From Lateolabrax maculatus (taxonomy: Eukaryota; Chordata; Actinopteri; Acropomatiformes; Lateolabracidae): a stretch of DNA of 64,000 nucleotides. The position numbers and the translations under genes are program-made. This document shows positions 47,038-59,456 of this stretch, one piece after another. The notes beneath the pieces were generated by a model. The model made no database searches and was not told where the DNA came from. It saw only the letters and a program-made list of their open reading frames with translations. The stretch covers positions 11,696,001 through 11,760,000 of the forward strand of contig CM062206.1 of NCBI GenBank assembly GCA_031216445.1. Direction: 5' to 3'. The first letter of the stretch is position 1, and the number at the start of each line of letters is the position of its first letter.

Positions 47038-50000
47038 TTAGAGAGCTTCGTGGCCACCGGTCAGCTTGTGGAAAAGCTCCTCATTGAGCGTGTCGGTCTT
47101 CTCACGACTGCGTGTCGACATGAAAATGTAGCCTCCAATAAACTCATGAACAATTTTGCAGTCGGCAGTCACGCAGCTAAAAGCAATATTGACGTTGCCT
47201 TCAAACTCTATGGCCACCTGGAGGAGTCAGAAACACAAAATATATGAGATCTTTTATGATGAAGGCTGAATTTTGGTGGTGAAAAAATGTTGCACTAGTG
47301 AAAGTTTCTTCAAAGGTTTAGCTTTGCACTGTTAGAACTGTAACTCTCTTCATTTCACGGGTGGTGTTAATGACGTCACTCTCTTACATTGGCAACATGG
47401 TTTGAGGACTTCATGCTTGATTATTTGATTTCCAAAGTCTTATCTTACTTAAATTTGCCTGTTTTGACCTTGTCTTAAGTTACCACAAATAGATTTGAGA
47501 TAAGATTTTTTAAGAACATTTTGTATATCCCATTAGTTGTAGACACTCATGGGGAAGCTTACAAGAAACTTTGTATGATCTCTTTAGTTAATTCAGTGCC
47601 ACATATTCCTGGAAACAAAAGTTTAAGATCTTGCAAACAAGGTGGATGAAAGCATTAGTGTCACCTGTCTTATGTCCCAGTTGACGTTCCACTGCTTCAT
47701 GTTGTTGTAGCGCCAGGTCTTCACCACATCACCCACGCCCAGGTCAATGCGGATCAGACGGTTGGGAGCAATGCCCAGTACCTCGTCTTTCCGGCTGCCT
47801 TTAAACCTGTTAGGCAAAAACATGTTCAGCTTTTCTTAAAATATCTGGCTGAGACAAAAGTCATCAATTTTTAATCCTCCAAAACTTTGCCACAATTCAC
47901 GGATTTTAGATTTTAGCCGGCTCTGTCTTGGCCTTAAATGCAGGTTTACAGTCTTAAATTACCGATGCAAGTGAGTGCTGTTTTGTTCTCAAAAGACTCA
48001 TAACTTTAATCTCTTCATTTATGTTGTGTAAGAGTAAATGTTTTCTCACATATTCCTTACTTTATATACAGTATGTACCCAGTTACGCTACATTTGAGTC
48101 TAATTTCCTCACTTTTCATGTTGTGATAAAATGGTCCTAGACTGGCATTCAATAAAATCTGAAAAGCTTTAATTTGAATTTTAAACTCAACCTGACAACG
48201 ACGTATGAGAGCCCAAAGTCAGGCAGGGCTTGCCAGATCTGCAGGAAGCGCATCACTGCATCTGTCAGTGAGAGCTGAGCCACGTTCTGGTATGCGTCCA
48301 GGATACGAGGGGTCAGCTGGATGAGCAGGCACAGGGTAAAAAGTTAGATTTAATTATAATTTTGCTGCCTTGAGCACAAACTGGGCAGAGATTTCAGCTG
48401 CTGAACTGTTCAGTTAGTTCAACTGTGCAAAGTAATTTTACTGCTGTCCAGAAAAATGATTAAGTTTGTTTCAGTAGGCAGTTTGGCCCATTGATAAATG
48501 TCACGCACAATATATAGGATCAATAAATGAAAGATTGGTGTGATCCAATAGTCCTGTACTGTGCTGTAGCTGCTTCCTCAAAATATGACACATCTCGTTT
48601 ACTATTCTTATTGTTACCATTTCATTCTTATTATTAATTTTTGTGTCTCTGTACAAATTCCACTTCTCCTGTACCTGTTTGGCTTTGTACTTCTTATGGT
48701 AGCGTGGCGATACCAGACTGTGAGTATTGATGGTTTCATCATTCGCAGGTGCGTTGCCAGGGGAACTGGAGGTGGTCTTTTGCATAGCCAGGAAAGAGCG
48801 GATGCTCTGAATCTCACTCTGGAAACTGCTGTCGGCCAGAGTCTTGCCTTTGGAGCCCAGTCGACATGCAGCCATCCACTGAGCATACTGCTGCTCCTGG
48901 AGGGCGAGAGACAAAGACACAGAGCAAAGAGAGAGAGAGAGCGAGAGTAAGTGAGGTTGTGGTCAGATAGGTGAGATAAAGATAGAGGTGATGAAAGTGT
49001 GTGGCCTCACGTTTTCACAGCGCAGATAGACCTCATTCATGCCCTCAGGTGCTGGTATCAGGAGTCTGATAAGGAACTTCTGTGCGTTGACGTTAACGTC
49101 CGGAGCCACCTCACATCCTGTGTGCGGGATAAATATCAAAGCAACATCCAATTCTAGACTTTGACATTTATGGCTTGGGTAAAGATAGAAGAGCGTCATG
49201 AACACTGCGTCAGACTTCATGACAGCTTGAGTATACGACCCACACCTGAGTCATGTTTACAGTACAGATCGTCTATATTTATGTTGTCATCCACAATAGT
49301 GATGTACTTTCTATACTTTCTTTTTTTCACACTTCATTTTCTCTTAGAGCCAAGAATCTATTTTTTTTTTTTAAAAGACCCCTTAAGTAGTTCATAGTAC
49401 TGGACCTCGGATTACCAGTGATATTTAACTTCTCACAGACTGAGGAGGACAACAGACTTAAGAGCAGCACATGTGCTATTGTAAGCATAACATTATACTG
49501 TAATATGTGATCATTTCTAAACAGTGATGTTACACAGAGGGGAATAAAAAACAGTTTGACTTCTACTTCATCTGGCACTAATTTGTACATAACATTTTTT
49601 GATAGCTGAGTAAAATATTGGTGGGGGATACATCATAATAATGAAAATGTATTCAGTACCTTTGAGGTTAATCTGTTGAATGGGCTCTCCGATGCTCTCC
49701 TCTTTGCTCTTGAAATAAGAGATGGAGGTGTCCTGGAACTTGAACCAGTACTGCTTATATCCCTTCAAAGTCAGCCTCTTTGGCCTGAAACAGACAATCA
49801 CATTGCTCAGTTTCACCAAAACTGTTTATTCAAGATGTTACCTATTCACGTTGGTTAGAAACTGGGAAATTCACAAATATATGAACAGATACAGTGTACA
49901 TATGTATCAGTTTATTGCATCTACAAGAGCCAAACATCTGTTATTAGACTGTTGCAGATGACAATAGGTGGTTGGAAAATTAATCTCACCTGAATATCTT

Positions 50001-53000
50001 CAGATAGTCGTTGAGTTCTGGTGCAGTCATGTATTCCTGGATGAAAGATGTTGTTTTTCAGAGGATAAAATAAATTATTTACCTTTGGTTTTTTCAGTAT
50101 GATATCCCTACTTGTTTGTTTTGACATTATGTTTCAAATAAACTAAAGAATCTAGAAGAGTTATAGTCCTAAAACGGTTATTTCAGTCTGTCAAAATCAT
50201 CGCAGGTACAGACGAAAAATGCACTATAATAATAAATGCAATTGGAATTAAGGTTTTAACACAAATTCATTTGTGAGTCAGTGTCAGGATTAAGGTGACA
50301 CAACTTCACCCTAATTCTGACCGTAGCTGACAGTCAGTAACAAACAAGTACATCCAATATGTCTGACCAGCATCTCGGATGCGGAGCTGCTCTCTCCCTC
50401 CATCTTGACCTCCAGGGACTGCAGGGCGGACTCCAGGTCGTCCATGGCTGCACTGGAGCTCAGCATCTGAGGCTCCGACTGAGACATCTTACTGATGTGG
50501 TACTACAGGAGTGTAAGAGAGGAGAGTGACAAACTTTTAACTATGAACTGGATGTTAAAGGAGAAAACAACTCAAATTGTGTGCTATTGCTAGTGATATC
50601 GTCTGAATACTCAAATCATTTTTTGAACAGGAGCAATTAGAACAAATTATTATTAAATAACATAAAATAATTATTCCCAATTGCCACTATGTGGAAGAAT
50701 CCTTTTATGTGGCCTGCTAATATGTATATATACATGGGTGTTTTTTAAATACCCGATTGTGTTTTACCGGTTACGATCCTTCCGCATGTTCACCTAGAGA
50801 AATCTCATTATGACTTTTCCTTTAATGATATTAAGTCTCATTTGATCCAGTTTTCATGGTTTTGCTGTCAAACACAGTATTGTGGCTCAGATTATAAATG
50901 TTATAATATAATAAATATTGATTTTCAAACGTTTCCAACCCTGTTGACACACATATTTCAGCAGCAGTGTTTTCTACCTGTAGCGCTCCAAACAGCATCA
51001 TCTCCTCCTCGGTGCAGTCGATGTCCTCCAGCAGGATGGCCCAGCGCGCCTGCTCATACAGCTGGGTCAGACGCACAACATCGTACTGCGCGGCCAGAGA
51101 AAAAGAGTCAAATCAACAAAGGAATGCAATGCCAAACACACACATGCTTTATGTATAAAAACATGTACATACACACACATACACACACACCTTGGGCTCT
51201 ATATCATAGAAGGCAAAGAATTTGAAGCGAAGCCAGACTCTGTCATTTTCTTGGATGCCCTGCTGCATAAGACATCGGGATGAGTCCAACCACCTGAAAG
51301 GGAAAGATAATAACTCTATGTTTATGAATTTACATGTAACACACATGTGTATATATACATATATAGTATGTATATTTTTAATGTTTTTATTGAGTTTTCC
51401 ACCTCACATCCACACCATCCATGGGAGGGCTGGTTACTAATATACAAGCAATCTGGGTTTAAAGCAGATTTAAACTTGAACTTGAGAAGGGGACAGTGGC
51501 AGAGACAAAGAAAATGGAGAGAAAGAATGAAAAAGAAAAGCAGGAAAAAAAAGCTAATTTTCCTGACAAATTTTTGTGTGTTCACTACAGCTAATACGAC
51601 AGTGCTTTCACGCATATCATGAAGCCTGAAACCCTTCAGACAGCTCCAATTGTAATGCAATTATTGGGCCGTGGTAGTAGTATCATCTCCAGACCTCTCA
51701 CTTAGGAGACAGCTGCTTCACAGTTTTGTACAATTGGTAACATGTATTTCTCAATTCTCACAGTTCACTTTTTCAAAACTCCACACAGTCAGCACAGCAG
51801 TAGTCCATTTAATTCTAAACTGTGGCTCACACAATGCATTCAATGACCACATTTTTCAAATCTCATTAATTGTTTTCATGCTTAAACTCACCCACTACCA
51901 CAACTCATATAACTCACATATTTACTACCATTTTGCTACATTCTGCTACACATACTCTACATCTAAAAAAAAATAAAAATACAGAAGACCAACCACAGCT
52001 GATTTTAGCAGCCATTTAGCAGAACAACTGCATTTTTCTCAGTAAACATGGACCCAGCCAGACACAGAGAGACTCCACAGACTGGTGCAATGGTTGCACT
52101 TCTGGTAGCACATTTGATCATCTAATCACATCAAGGTCATTATGTTTTCTTCTTAATGGTAAGCCTCTGTCATTATGTTGAACTCTGTGGTGCTCAACTG
52201 GAGGTATTATACATATATTATCTACAAACACTAATCAGCTGAACAGTGACCCAGCTGTCAGATGCTGTGGCCTAATGGTAGCGTGTCTTGTTCTGGATTT
52301 GATGGATGCATGTTGATATCCACTCAGGGTCAATGTATTTGCAGTATTTTAAATTCCAAAATTGCATTGCATTTTAACAGGGGTTTTGTGTTTTATCCCT
52401 CCTCTTACTTTTTGCTGTTTAATTCTGACTTTGTGGTGCAAGGGTAGTGCATCTGACTCTAGATCAGAAGGTTTACAGTATGCAGACCCTCATGGCCACG
52501 GAAACCACAAAGGGAAAGGAAACAAGACAAAAGTCATAATGTAAACTAGTGAATGTTTTAACCCTCCTCCTTGGTTTTAGTTTGTCAGCTGATTATTTGA
52601 CTTGTCAGCTGTCTAAAACAGACTATGGTGCAACAGTAGTGCGTCTGACTACATTTTGTTCATGAAAATTACAAAAAAAAAAAGAAAGCGTGTGGGCGAC
52701 CACTTAACGAGAATAGGACCAAGGAAGGGGAATGCAGTTACCCAGAAGAATGACCAATTTACTTTATGGGCACATCCTTAGTTACTTGTAATGCGTGCAG
52801 TTAGCGTGGTCACAAAAATGGACTACACATGGATCCTAGTGGTTGTCCTAGTTGGTTGGTTTGTCAGGTGAGATATTGACCAGTGGGGTGCCTCATACAG
52901 ACTCTGTGGCGCAACGGTAGCGCGTCTGACTCCAGATCAGAAGGTTGCGTGTTCAAATCACGTCAGGGTCAAAACTTCTGCTCATGCTCAGTCTATCTGC

Positions 53001-56000
53001 TTGTAGGGTAAACAGTCAGTGCAGTTGGAAATTTTGGTCAAAACAGAACTCCGTGGACTTGGGCAGATAACGAAATCTACATCAAGCAGATCCACATGGA
53101 TAGGCTGGGAACCAGATGAATCTGTGAGCTTAGGTTTAATTTGCTTTTTCAGATACGTCTGGCCCCTCTCCCATTCCTACTGACTACCACACGGAGCCTC
53201 AAGGCCACAGAAACCATTATTGGCCTTTAGTGTGCATAGATGGTGTGCAGGAAGAAAAGAAGGACACATAACAAGAAAACAAGTAACCAAAAGAAGGAGA
53301 GAGGGAAACAAAAAAGAAGGAAACTAGGAAACGAAAGAAGAAAACATGAAAAGGGAAACAAAACAAGGAAACGAAACATGGAAAGGGATTAAAGAAAGTA
53401 AACAAGGACGTGAAAAAGGGAAAAAAAGAAACAAACAAGCAAACAACAAATAACTTCCCAAGAAGTAAACATGATGATATTATTATATACACTTAGTACA
53501 GTGTTTAAACCATAATCTATAAAATTAGAAAGGGAAAGTGGAGAAAGAGTTAGTCTTCAGGTTCATTAGGCCCTTTTTCACAGCATGCACTTTGAAATGT
53601 GTGAGGGCATACCTGCCATGGATGTGGGCCTTGTCTACCACGCTGGCTGGGCGGTACTGCTTGGCTATGACCTCAGGGGCGGGGGGAGGCTGGGTGACTG
53701 ACAGCATCTTGTAGATGGCCTCCATCTGAGGTGAGTCAGCGAAGTGAGCTGGCATGCCGTTATACAGAGAGGGCCGGGATGCTGCAAAGGAAGTGTGGGA
53801 GGGTTACAGTCCAACTTTCCAAGGAGTTTACTTTGTAGAAAAAACAGTCTGACCTCTGCAATACATGGCTCAATTTCTGCTTTAAAAGGCACAGTAGCTG
53901 CTGAGGAAATGATGATGAATGTCAGATGAAGATTGCAGTTAGGTGTATTTTAGACTCCATGATTAATCTTCTCCACTATGCTTCAGGTCTACCCTTAGAT
54001 TATTGACAGGTAGATCATGTAGACTCTCTGTGAGTACTGATCTCAGACCTCATCGTCCAAATACCCAAATTGTTTCTCAAAGGCAAAACTGAATCTAGAA
54101 AGTGATTATTGTGAAATAGATAGTGATAATTAGTCATTATCACTGTGACTATGTGGAAAAAAACTGAAATGCTTTCATTAGTAAAGGGAAGTCGAAAAAC
54201 AAAGTTTTAAAATGAGATTTTTGGCAAATAGACTATGATCTTGGTATTTTTCTTTGAGGAATTTAAGTCTTCTGTATTGGAAAACTTGAGCCACTTATAA
54301 AACGTATGCATGTCAGGCCTGCAGTGTGGATGAAGTGTGATGAGTGTACCCGAGGAGAGGGGCACCTCGGTCAGGTCGTAGATCTCCACAGCCGAGTTTT
54401 TATCTTTCTTCTTCTTTTTCTCCTCTACAGGCCTAAGGAGTGAGAGCTCCTCGGGGTGACGGATATCTGTGTAGGTAACAAAGAGGAAATGGATTCACTC
54501 TCTGTGGCGCAAATCAGAAGGTTTTGTGTTCAAATCACAGCAGGGTTAGTGAGCCTAACAAATACATGAATTGCATCTGAGAAATTTATTTTACTCAGTT
54601 GGTTCTTAAGACAAAGGAAGGTATTAAATACAGTCCATGCAAGGAAACAAAAGGAATGGGAGGGAGGAAGGAAAGAATGAAAGAAGGAAGGAAGGGAGGA
54701 AGGAATGATAGAAGGAAGGAAACAAGGAAACAAAGAAAAAGGGATACAAGGAATGAACGAAGGACGAAATAGGGAGAGAAGGACAGACGGAAGGAAGAAA
54801 CGAAAGACGGAGGGAAAGAAACAAGGAAGGAAGGAAAGAAAGAGGGGGATGGGGGTATAAAAGTAAGGAAAAAAGTACAGAAGAAAAGAACGAACAAATG
54901 AACGCAGGAAGTAAAGAAAGGAAGGAAAGAAGGAAGCAAGGAAACAAGGAAGGAAAGAAGGAACGCAGGAAGGGAGGAAGGAAAGAAAGAAAAAAGGAAA
55001 GAAGGAAGGAAGAAACGAAGGAAGGAAAGGGAGGAAGGGCAGAAAGAAGGAAACAGGGAGAGAAGGAAAGATGGAAGGACGAGATGAAGGAAGTAAGGAA
55101 GTTTGTAAAAAATTGAGAAAGAAATAATTATGGTAAGAAAGAAGGGAATAAGGAAGTAAAGTAAGGAAGGAAGGGTCTGGGACTCACTGAGCATCCTGCA
55201 GATGCCCATCACGGTCTGGAAGACGGGGTTGGAGAAGCAGGCTCGGAGCCTCAGGGTAATGCCGCTGGGCAGAACCAGGTTCAGGGGCCTGTGTTGGGGC
55301 ATGAAGTGCAGTCGGGCGTCGGCGTGGATGCCATATTTCTCCAGAGTCCAGGCTGTCCGCAGCAGCCACCGCTGCTTCTGCTCCCACCAGATCGCGTAGT
55401 CCGACCAATCCCGCTGGATCTCTGCAGAGGACACAGACACCTCTTCAAATGCGTTTCCAGCATCGGACTTTAAATACTCACCGGTCAGTCCGGTTGCTGT
55501 ACAGACTCTGTGGCGCAACGGTAGCGCGTCTGACTCCAGATCAGAAGGTTGCGTGTTCAAATCACGTCAGGGTCAATCTATTGCCTTCTTACATAAGGAC
55601 TCTTCTTACCATGTTAAAGTGAGGGACTCATGTATAAACCATCAATTCTGTGTAATTAGTTAATAAAGTCAGTGCTGCTATATACATATACAACATATGG
55701 CTCCTTGCTGGACCTCTGTGCTCAGTATTTGCACAGTAACGTATTCACGTCGCTTAGTAATGTCATTAATTTTTTCAGTAATTAGTAATGTAAGAGGTTA
55801 TTACATTTTTAAATTTTGTAATTACATTAGAGATACTATTCTTATTACTACAGGAACAGAATATGTGTAGTTGTGGAGGATTTGGATTTGTTGGAAAGCC
55901 CCTCTGATGGAGCTGGACCTCTCCAATTGAGGAATAAATGATTATTTAATGAAGTTACTGCCACTGCTGTTTGGTGATAAGAGGACCAGTTTACACCATC

Positions 56001-56667
56001 AAACAGACTCTGTGGCGCAACGGTAGCGCGTCTGACTCCAGATCAGAAGGTTGCGTGTTCAAATCACGTCAGGGTCAGTGTTTTTTGTATCTCAGTTTAG
56101 TTAAAAGGGATTCAATCTTAGTTGACAATTAAAGAATGTGTCCAATTTCACAAGCAATTACACAAGCAATTACACTGACAGAAAAAAACACTGTCAATTC
56201 AGACAGGTAAATGCGCATTTTTAAATGTTGGATACTGGACAAGTTACACCAGCTTTTCATTTTAAAAAGGAAACATTATCAGGTACATTGGCTACGCATA
56301 TAATAACAGGATGTATGATGTGGTGCAAAAAGTAGATAGGATAGGACAGGATGTTCACTGTTTGTGTTAAGACAAAGGATGAAGAAACTCTGGTTATTGC
56401 TTCGTATAACAAGGTATGAATGCCCGTGTTACCAATGCACTATATGTGAATTCTTGTGTGTCCACGCAAAGTGTGTAACTATTTTGAGTCTGTGCACTGA
56501 AAGAACGGCTGAGACAAACACAGACAGACAGACAGCGACCCACGTGTCTTTTCCACCAGCTTCAGGATGACCCCTCCGACGTGGAGGTCAGAGGCCACGC
56601 TGAGGGTGACAGGTGGAGCGTCAGACCCCAGGTCCTCCACTGTGACTGACAGGTCCCACGCCGCCAT
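47038..56667 (-). CDS. fermt3: Fermitin family homolog 3 (kindlin-3)
   Basis: Kindlin-3 binds beta-integrin tails and with talin activates integrins in blood cells. Fourteen coding exons: 56544-56667, 55188-55421, 54350-54466, 53613-53781, 51191-51293, 50978-51085, 50368-50502, 49990-50036, 49660-49784, 49011-49117, 48675-48896, 48192-48316, 47665-47806, 47038-47217; 645 residues (human 667), phases consistent. Domains: F0 (N-terminus to about 95, WSDYAIWWEQKQRWLL after it), F1 with Lys-rich insert (EEKKKKKDK), F2 (RWLDSSRCLMQQGI, YEQARWAILLEDIDCTEEEM) split by a PH domain (PKRLTLKGYKQYWFKF to ADSSFQSE), and F3 (QLTPRILDAYQNVAQLSL, FKGSRKDEVLGIAPNRLIRI, QWNVNWDIRQVAIEF, ending GGHEAL). WLDSSRCLMQQGI is kindlin-3-specific against kindlin-1/2. 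Start MAAWDLSV is shorter than human MAGMKTAS. Introns hold antisense tRNA-Trp genes. Confidence 0.96.
52265..52332 (+). pseudogene. tRNA-Trp-derived relic
   Basis: Retains A-box-like GTGGCCTAATGGTAGCGTGT and the 3' end ACTCAGGGTCA, but the anticodon arm is destroyed. Confidence 0.55.
52427..52493 (+). pseudogene. tRNA-Trp-derived relic with CTA in the anticodon position
   Basis: GACTTTGTGGTGCAAGGGTA keeps the 5' half; the anticodon loop reads CTCTAGA instead of CTCCAGA. The T arm is lost, so it is a pseudogene. Confidence 0.65.
52621..52656 (+). pseudogene. Truncated tRNA-Trp relic
   Basis: GACTATGGTGCAACAGTAGT then GCGTCTGACT, breaking off at the anticodon. Confidence 0.55.
52900..52971 (+). 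tRNA. tRNA-Trp (CCA)
   Basis: 72 nt with the 7-bp acceptor stem GACTCTG/CAGGGTC plus discriminator A. A box TGGCGCAACGG, anticodon loop CTCCAGA (anticodon CCA), and B box GTTCAAATC. Nearly identical to vertebrate tRNA-Trp. It lies in fermt3 intron 4, opposite strand. No close T-run terminator is seen. Confidence 0.93.
53240..53450 (+). repeat. Purine-rich GAAA/AACA tract
   Basis: Low-complexity A/G-rich sequence in fermt3 intron 4 (GAAACAAGG-, GAAAGAAG-type units). Confidence 0.8.
54499..54547 (+). pseudogene. tRNA-Trp relic lacking the D/anticodon region
   Basis: CTCTGTGGCGCAAATCAGAA joins the 5' end directly to the variable region, followed by TTCAAATCACAGCAGGGTTA. Confidence 0.65.
54658..55177 (+). 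repeat. GGAA/GAAA polypurine tract, about 520 bp
   Basis: Almost pure purine plus strand (GGAAGGAAAGAAGG and variants) in fermt3 intron 2. It ends about ten bases from the donor of fermt3 exon 2. The long minus-strand open frame across it (Phe/Leu/Ser-rich) is a composition artefact. Confidence 0.9.
55504..55575 (+). tRNA. tRNA-Trp (CCA)
   Basis: 72 nt, identical to the copy at 52900-52971. It begins about 83 bases upstream of fermt3 exon 2, in intron 1, opposite strand. Confidence 0.93.
56006..56077 (+). tRNA. tRNA-Trp (CCA)
   Basis: 72 nt, identical to the other two intact copies. Followed after three bases by TTTTTT, a proper RNA polymerase III terminator. In fermt3 intron 1, opposite strand. 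Confidence 0.95.
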
Positions 56668-57419
56668 ACTGGGAGAAAGAGAGAGAGAGATGCAGGAGAC
56701 AGGTCTGACAGAGCAGAGTAGACAGGAAAGCAGGAAAGGCAAACGTGGAGAGAGTGAAAGAATGAAAGAAATGACAGATTTGGTAAATTGTCAAACTAAT
56801 TGCCAATTGTTATGAAAGGCTGCTGAAGATTTTGCTCTTTAAATGATCTTTTATGTGCGACAAATAGCTCAAATACATGACAGCTCAGACAAAGCAGTCG
56901 AGGACAAGAAGAAGATGAACAGGATTTATAATTTATCACTTGATGGTCTGACATGAAAAATGCTCAGATGTATTGGGATGCCAAATTGAGTGTTGTAGTG
57001 ATTATTATTTTAGAGACCTATATATGAGAAATTATAAGAGAAATGATGCACTTTGATACATGGATAAATTGTTAAAATGCCTGAGGGAAACATCTAAAAA
57101 CTCACATTTCAGAATAACATTATGTACCAAAAACTCAAATGACAATTTTGGTTCTACTGACATACACATAAAAATGACTATCAGGCATTTATAATTCATT
57201 TTTAAGGATGATAAAACTACTGTGAAAAGTTGAGTTTCATACGCCCTAACTGTAATAAACGACATTTAAATGTGTGACAGAACTTGATTGATTTGATGAT
57301 ACAAAACCTGCCTCAGTTTTCCGGGACATTTTAGATATAAAATGAGACAAATAGAGTGAATCAGACTTCACAAAAGACTTTAACTCATGGTTCGATATCA
57401 CATGATACTGAGTAGCACT

Positions 57420-57454
<35 letters not shown>

Positions 57455-57959
57455 GATGTGAGAGTTGATTCCGGCAACATGTCCAGTTTGATGGGCACTT
57501 CCTGTTTCTGACTAAAACTATCACCAGGGACACACTTCCGCTATCTGACCCGCCCAAGGTGACACGTTCATCCAATGCCATTACAGCAACCCACTGCATG
57601 AAGTATATACAGTCTATGTTTACGTAACCCACTGTATGAAAGTCTAACCCCCCATTTGAAGGTGCCACATTATAGGATTAAAATGTGTGTATTCGCCCCA
57701 TGTATCTGTATTTTGAAAGACTAATCTATCAGACAATGCCATAACAATGAGTAGATGGCATGCCTGTGCCCCACCTTACCCCCTTCGAAAGGCCTTTCTT
57801 TATCTGCATATTTCTGGATATAATTTCAGATCTGTGACCATTTTACTTTTACATCATATTTTATCGAGTAATGTGACCTAACAAATGACCCCACATCTGT
57901 ATATTTAATTCAGAAACAGCACACATAAACACCCTGCCCTAACTCGCCCTCAAGTCATG

Positions 57960-58260
57960 TTTTTTTTCCCCCCCTTTCTCTCACGCTGTCACGCGCACAC
58001 TTTGAAAGACAATACCGTTAGTCTCTTCTGTCCAAGGTTTCGAGAAATGGAAACTGTGCCTCTGTCAGATCGCTGAAGAAGTTTCCCAGGTTTTCTGTGA
58101 AAAAGTGCAGCAGTTTCGCCTCTCTCGGGCTGGGCAGGTTGTGGTCTGTGAAGCTATGTCCGTGCTGGTTGTGTCACTTCTGTCAAAAAAGGCTTGTTCC
58201 TTTTTTTCTCAGTTTCCGTCAGGCGGAAATGTGAAAGGGCCTCGAGTTTTGACTGACAGG
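57960..58260 (-). promoter_or_regulatory. Probable fermt3 promoter and noncoding first exon
   Basis: The ATG exon of fermt3 follows a CTCCCAG acceptor, so an upstream noncoding exon is expected. This is the only GC-richer stretch upstream and contains TTTCCG/CGGAAA (ETS-like) sites. Position is inferred. Confidence 0.4.
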
Positions 58261-58264
58261 CGGT

Positions 58265-59030
58265 GTGGGTGATGCATATAAGGCAATGTGTGTTTTCATT
58301 TGCATATGTGGAAGACTAGATATGAGGGAGACAAAACACGTCTTTCTGCATCCATTTCTTGAGAATTGCAAGCACACATACAATACATTGATTAGTGATC
58401 ATATTCTGTGTAGCAATGAGTAGTTTTTGGGTTATAAATGCTACATTTTAGTAGCAGCTTTTGTTGCTTTTATTGCCATGTCAGATGCAAAGTAAAGAAT
58501 GAATAGGTATGAGCCAATAACTTGATAATTTCCCCCAAAAAATTACAGCAGGTTTAAAGCCCTACTATATAATAGTAATAATATTTTTGGTAAATTTTAA
58601 CAAAAACCCATTAAGCCTCCTGTCTATAGAAAAAAAAACTAATTATATTAATCACATATTACTATACACTGGTTTGATATGGGGAAATTAACTCTTACCT
58701 TCAAACAATGATCTAACCTTCCTTCAACTACAAACATGCCCAAATTTGTATGGCATTCAGTAATACAATCCGCTAGTGGGCGACAAACTGTATCCTCTGA
58801 GCCATAGAACAATATTAAATTACGTGATATATAGGCTTTACATGAAATCAATACAGTGTTTCTGGCCTGGCAATAATGTCATCCCCCCCAAACCTCCTGC
58901 TTACTACAGAGGCATGATGTTATAATTTACGTTGTAATTAGAAACCGCTGTCTTCCCAACATACAAACCACGCAACTTCTCCCAAAACTTTCCATATTAC
59001 AACTACTGTAGATGTTCAGCTTGTTTGACC
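58265..59030. other. AT-rich intergenic DNA
   Basis: Between divergent fermt3 and macrod1. I see no coding exon or RNA gene; a 67-codon minus-strand frame at 58648-58851 is unrecognised. Confidence 0.5.
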
Positions 59031-59456
59031 CGCCAGCGTGCACTCATCTCGTAATGCTAATATTTCCGACAGCCGTGAAGGAGGCATCAGCCTGTGGTCC
59101 TTGGCCTGGGCTTTCCCATCTTATCTGAGTCGGGGGTCCACACTCTGTGTAAGACTGAAAATAGAGCAGCGCTGGCCACATTGCAGCATACCCTTTTCAC
59201 TGATAATAATATTAGGGAATAAATACAGGCACTGGGCACCGCTTTAACGCTCGTTGACACGTTTTAAAGTTTTGTCCTTCAGCGACGGACAACCAGCCCC
59301 CCTCGTAAATGGTACCTTCCACACGTTAACGTCCCAAACAAAAAACGGCACATGGAAACCGACCCGACGGTTTGACGTGAACCCGGGTCTGGAAAAACGA
59401 AACTTGGCCACTGTGTAGTAACACGAGCTGTCAGCCCCCACCCGTGTCCCTCAGAC
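59031..59456 (+). promoter_or_regulatory. macrod1 promoter
   Basis: The last 200 bases before the ATG rise in CpG content, and the CpG-rich region continues through exon 1. No TATA box seen. Confidence 0.5.

Noticed and set aside
54595..55187. Extension of a 321-codon minus-strand frame through Pro/Phe/Leu-rich sequence
   Set aside because: The part matching kindlin-3 (55188-55421) ends at a GTGAGT donor. The rest is translation of the polypurine tract in the intron.
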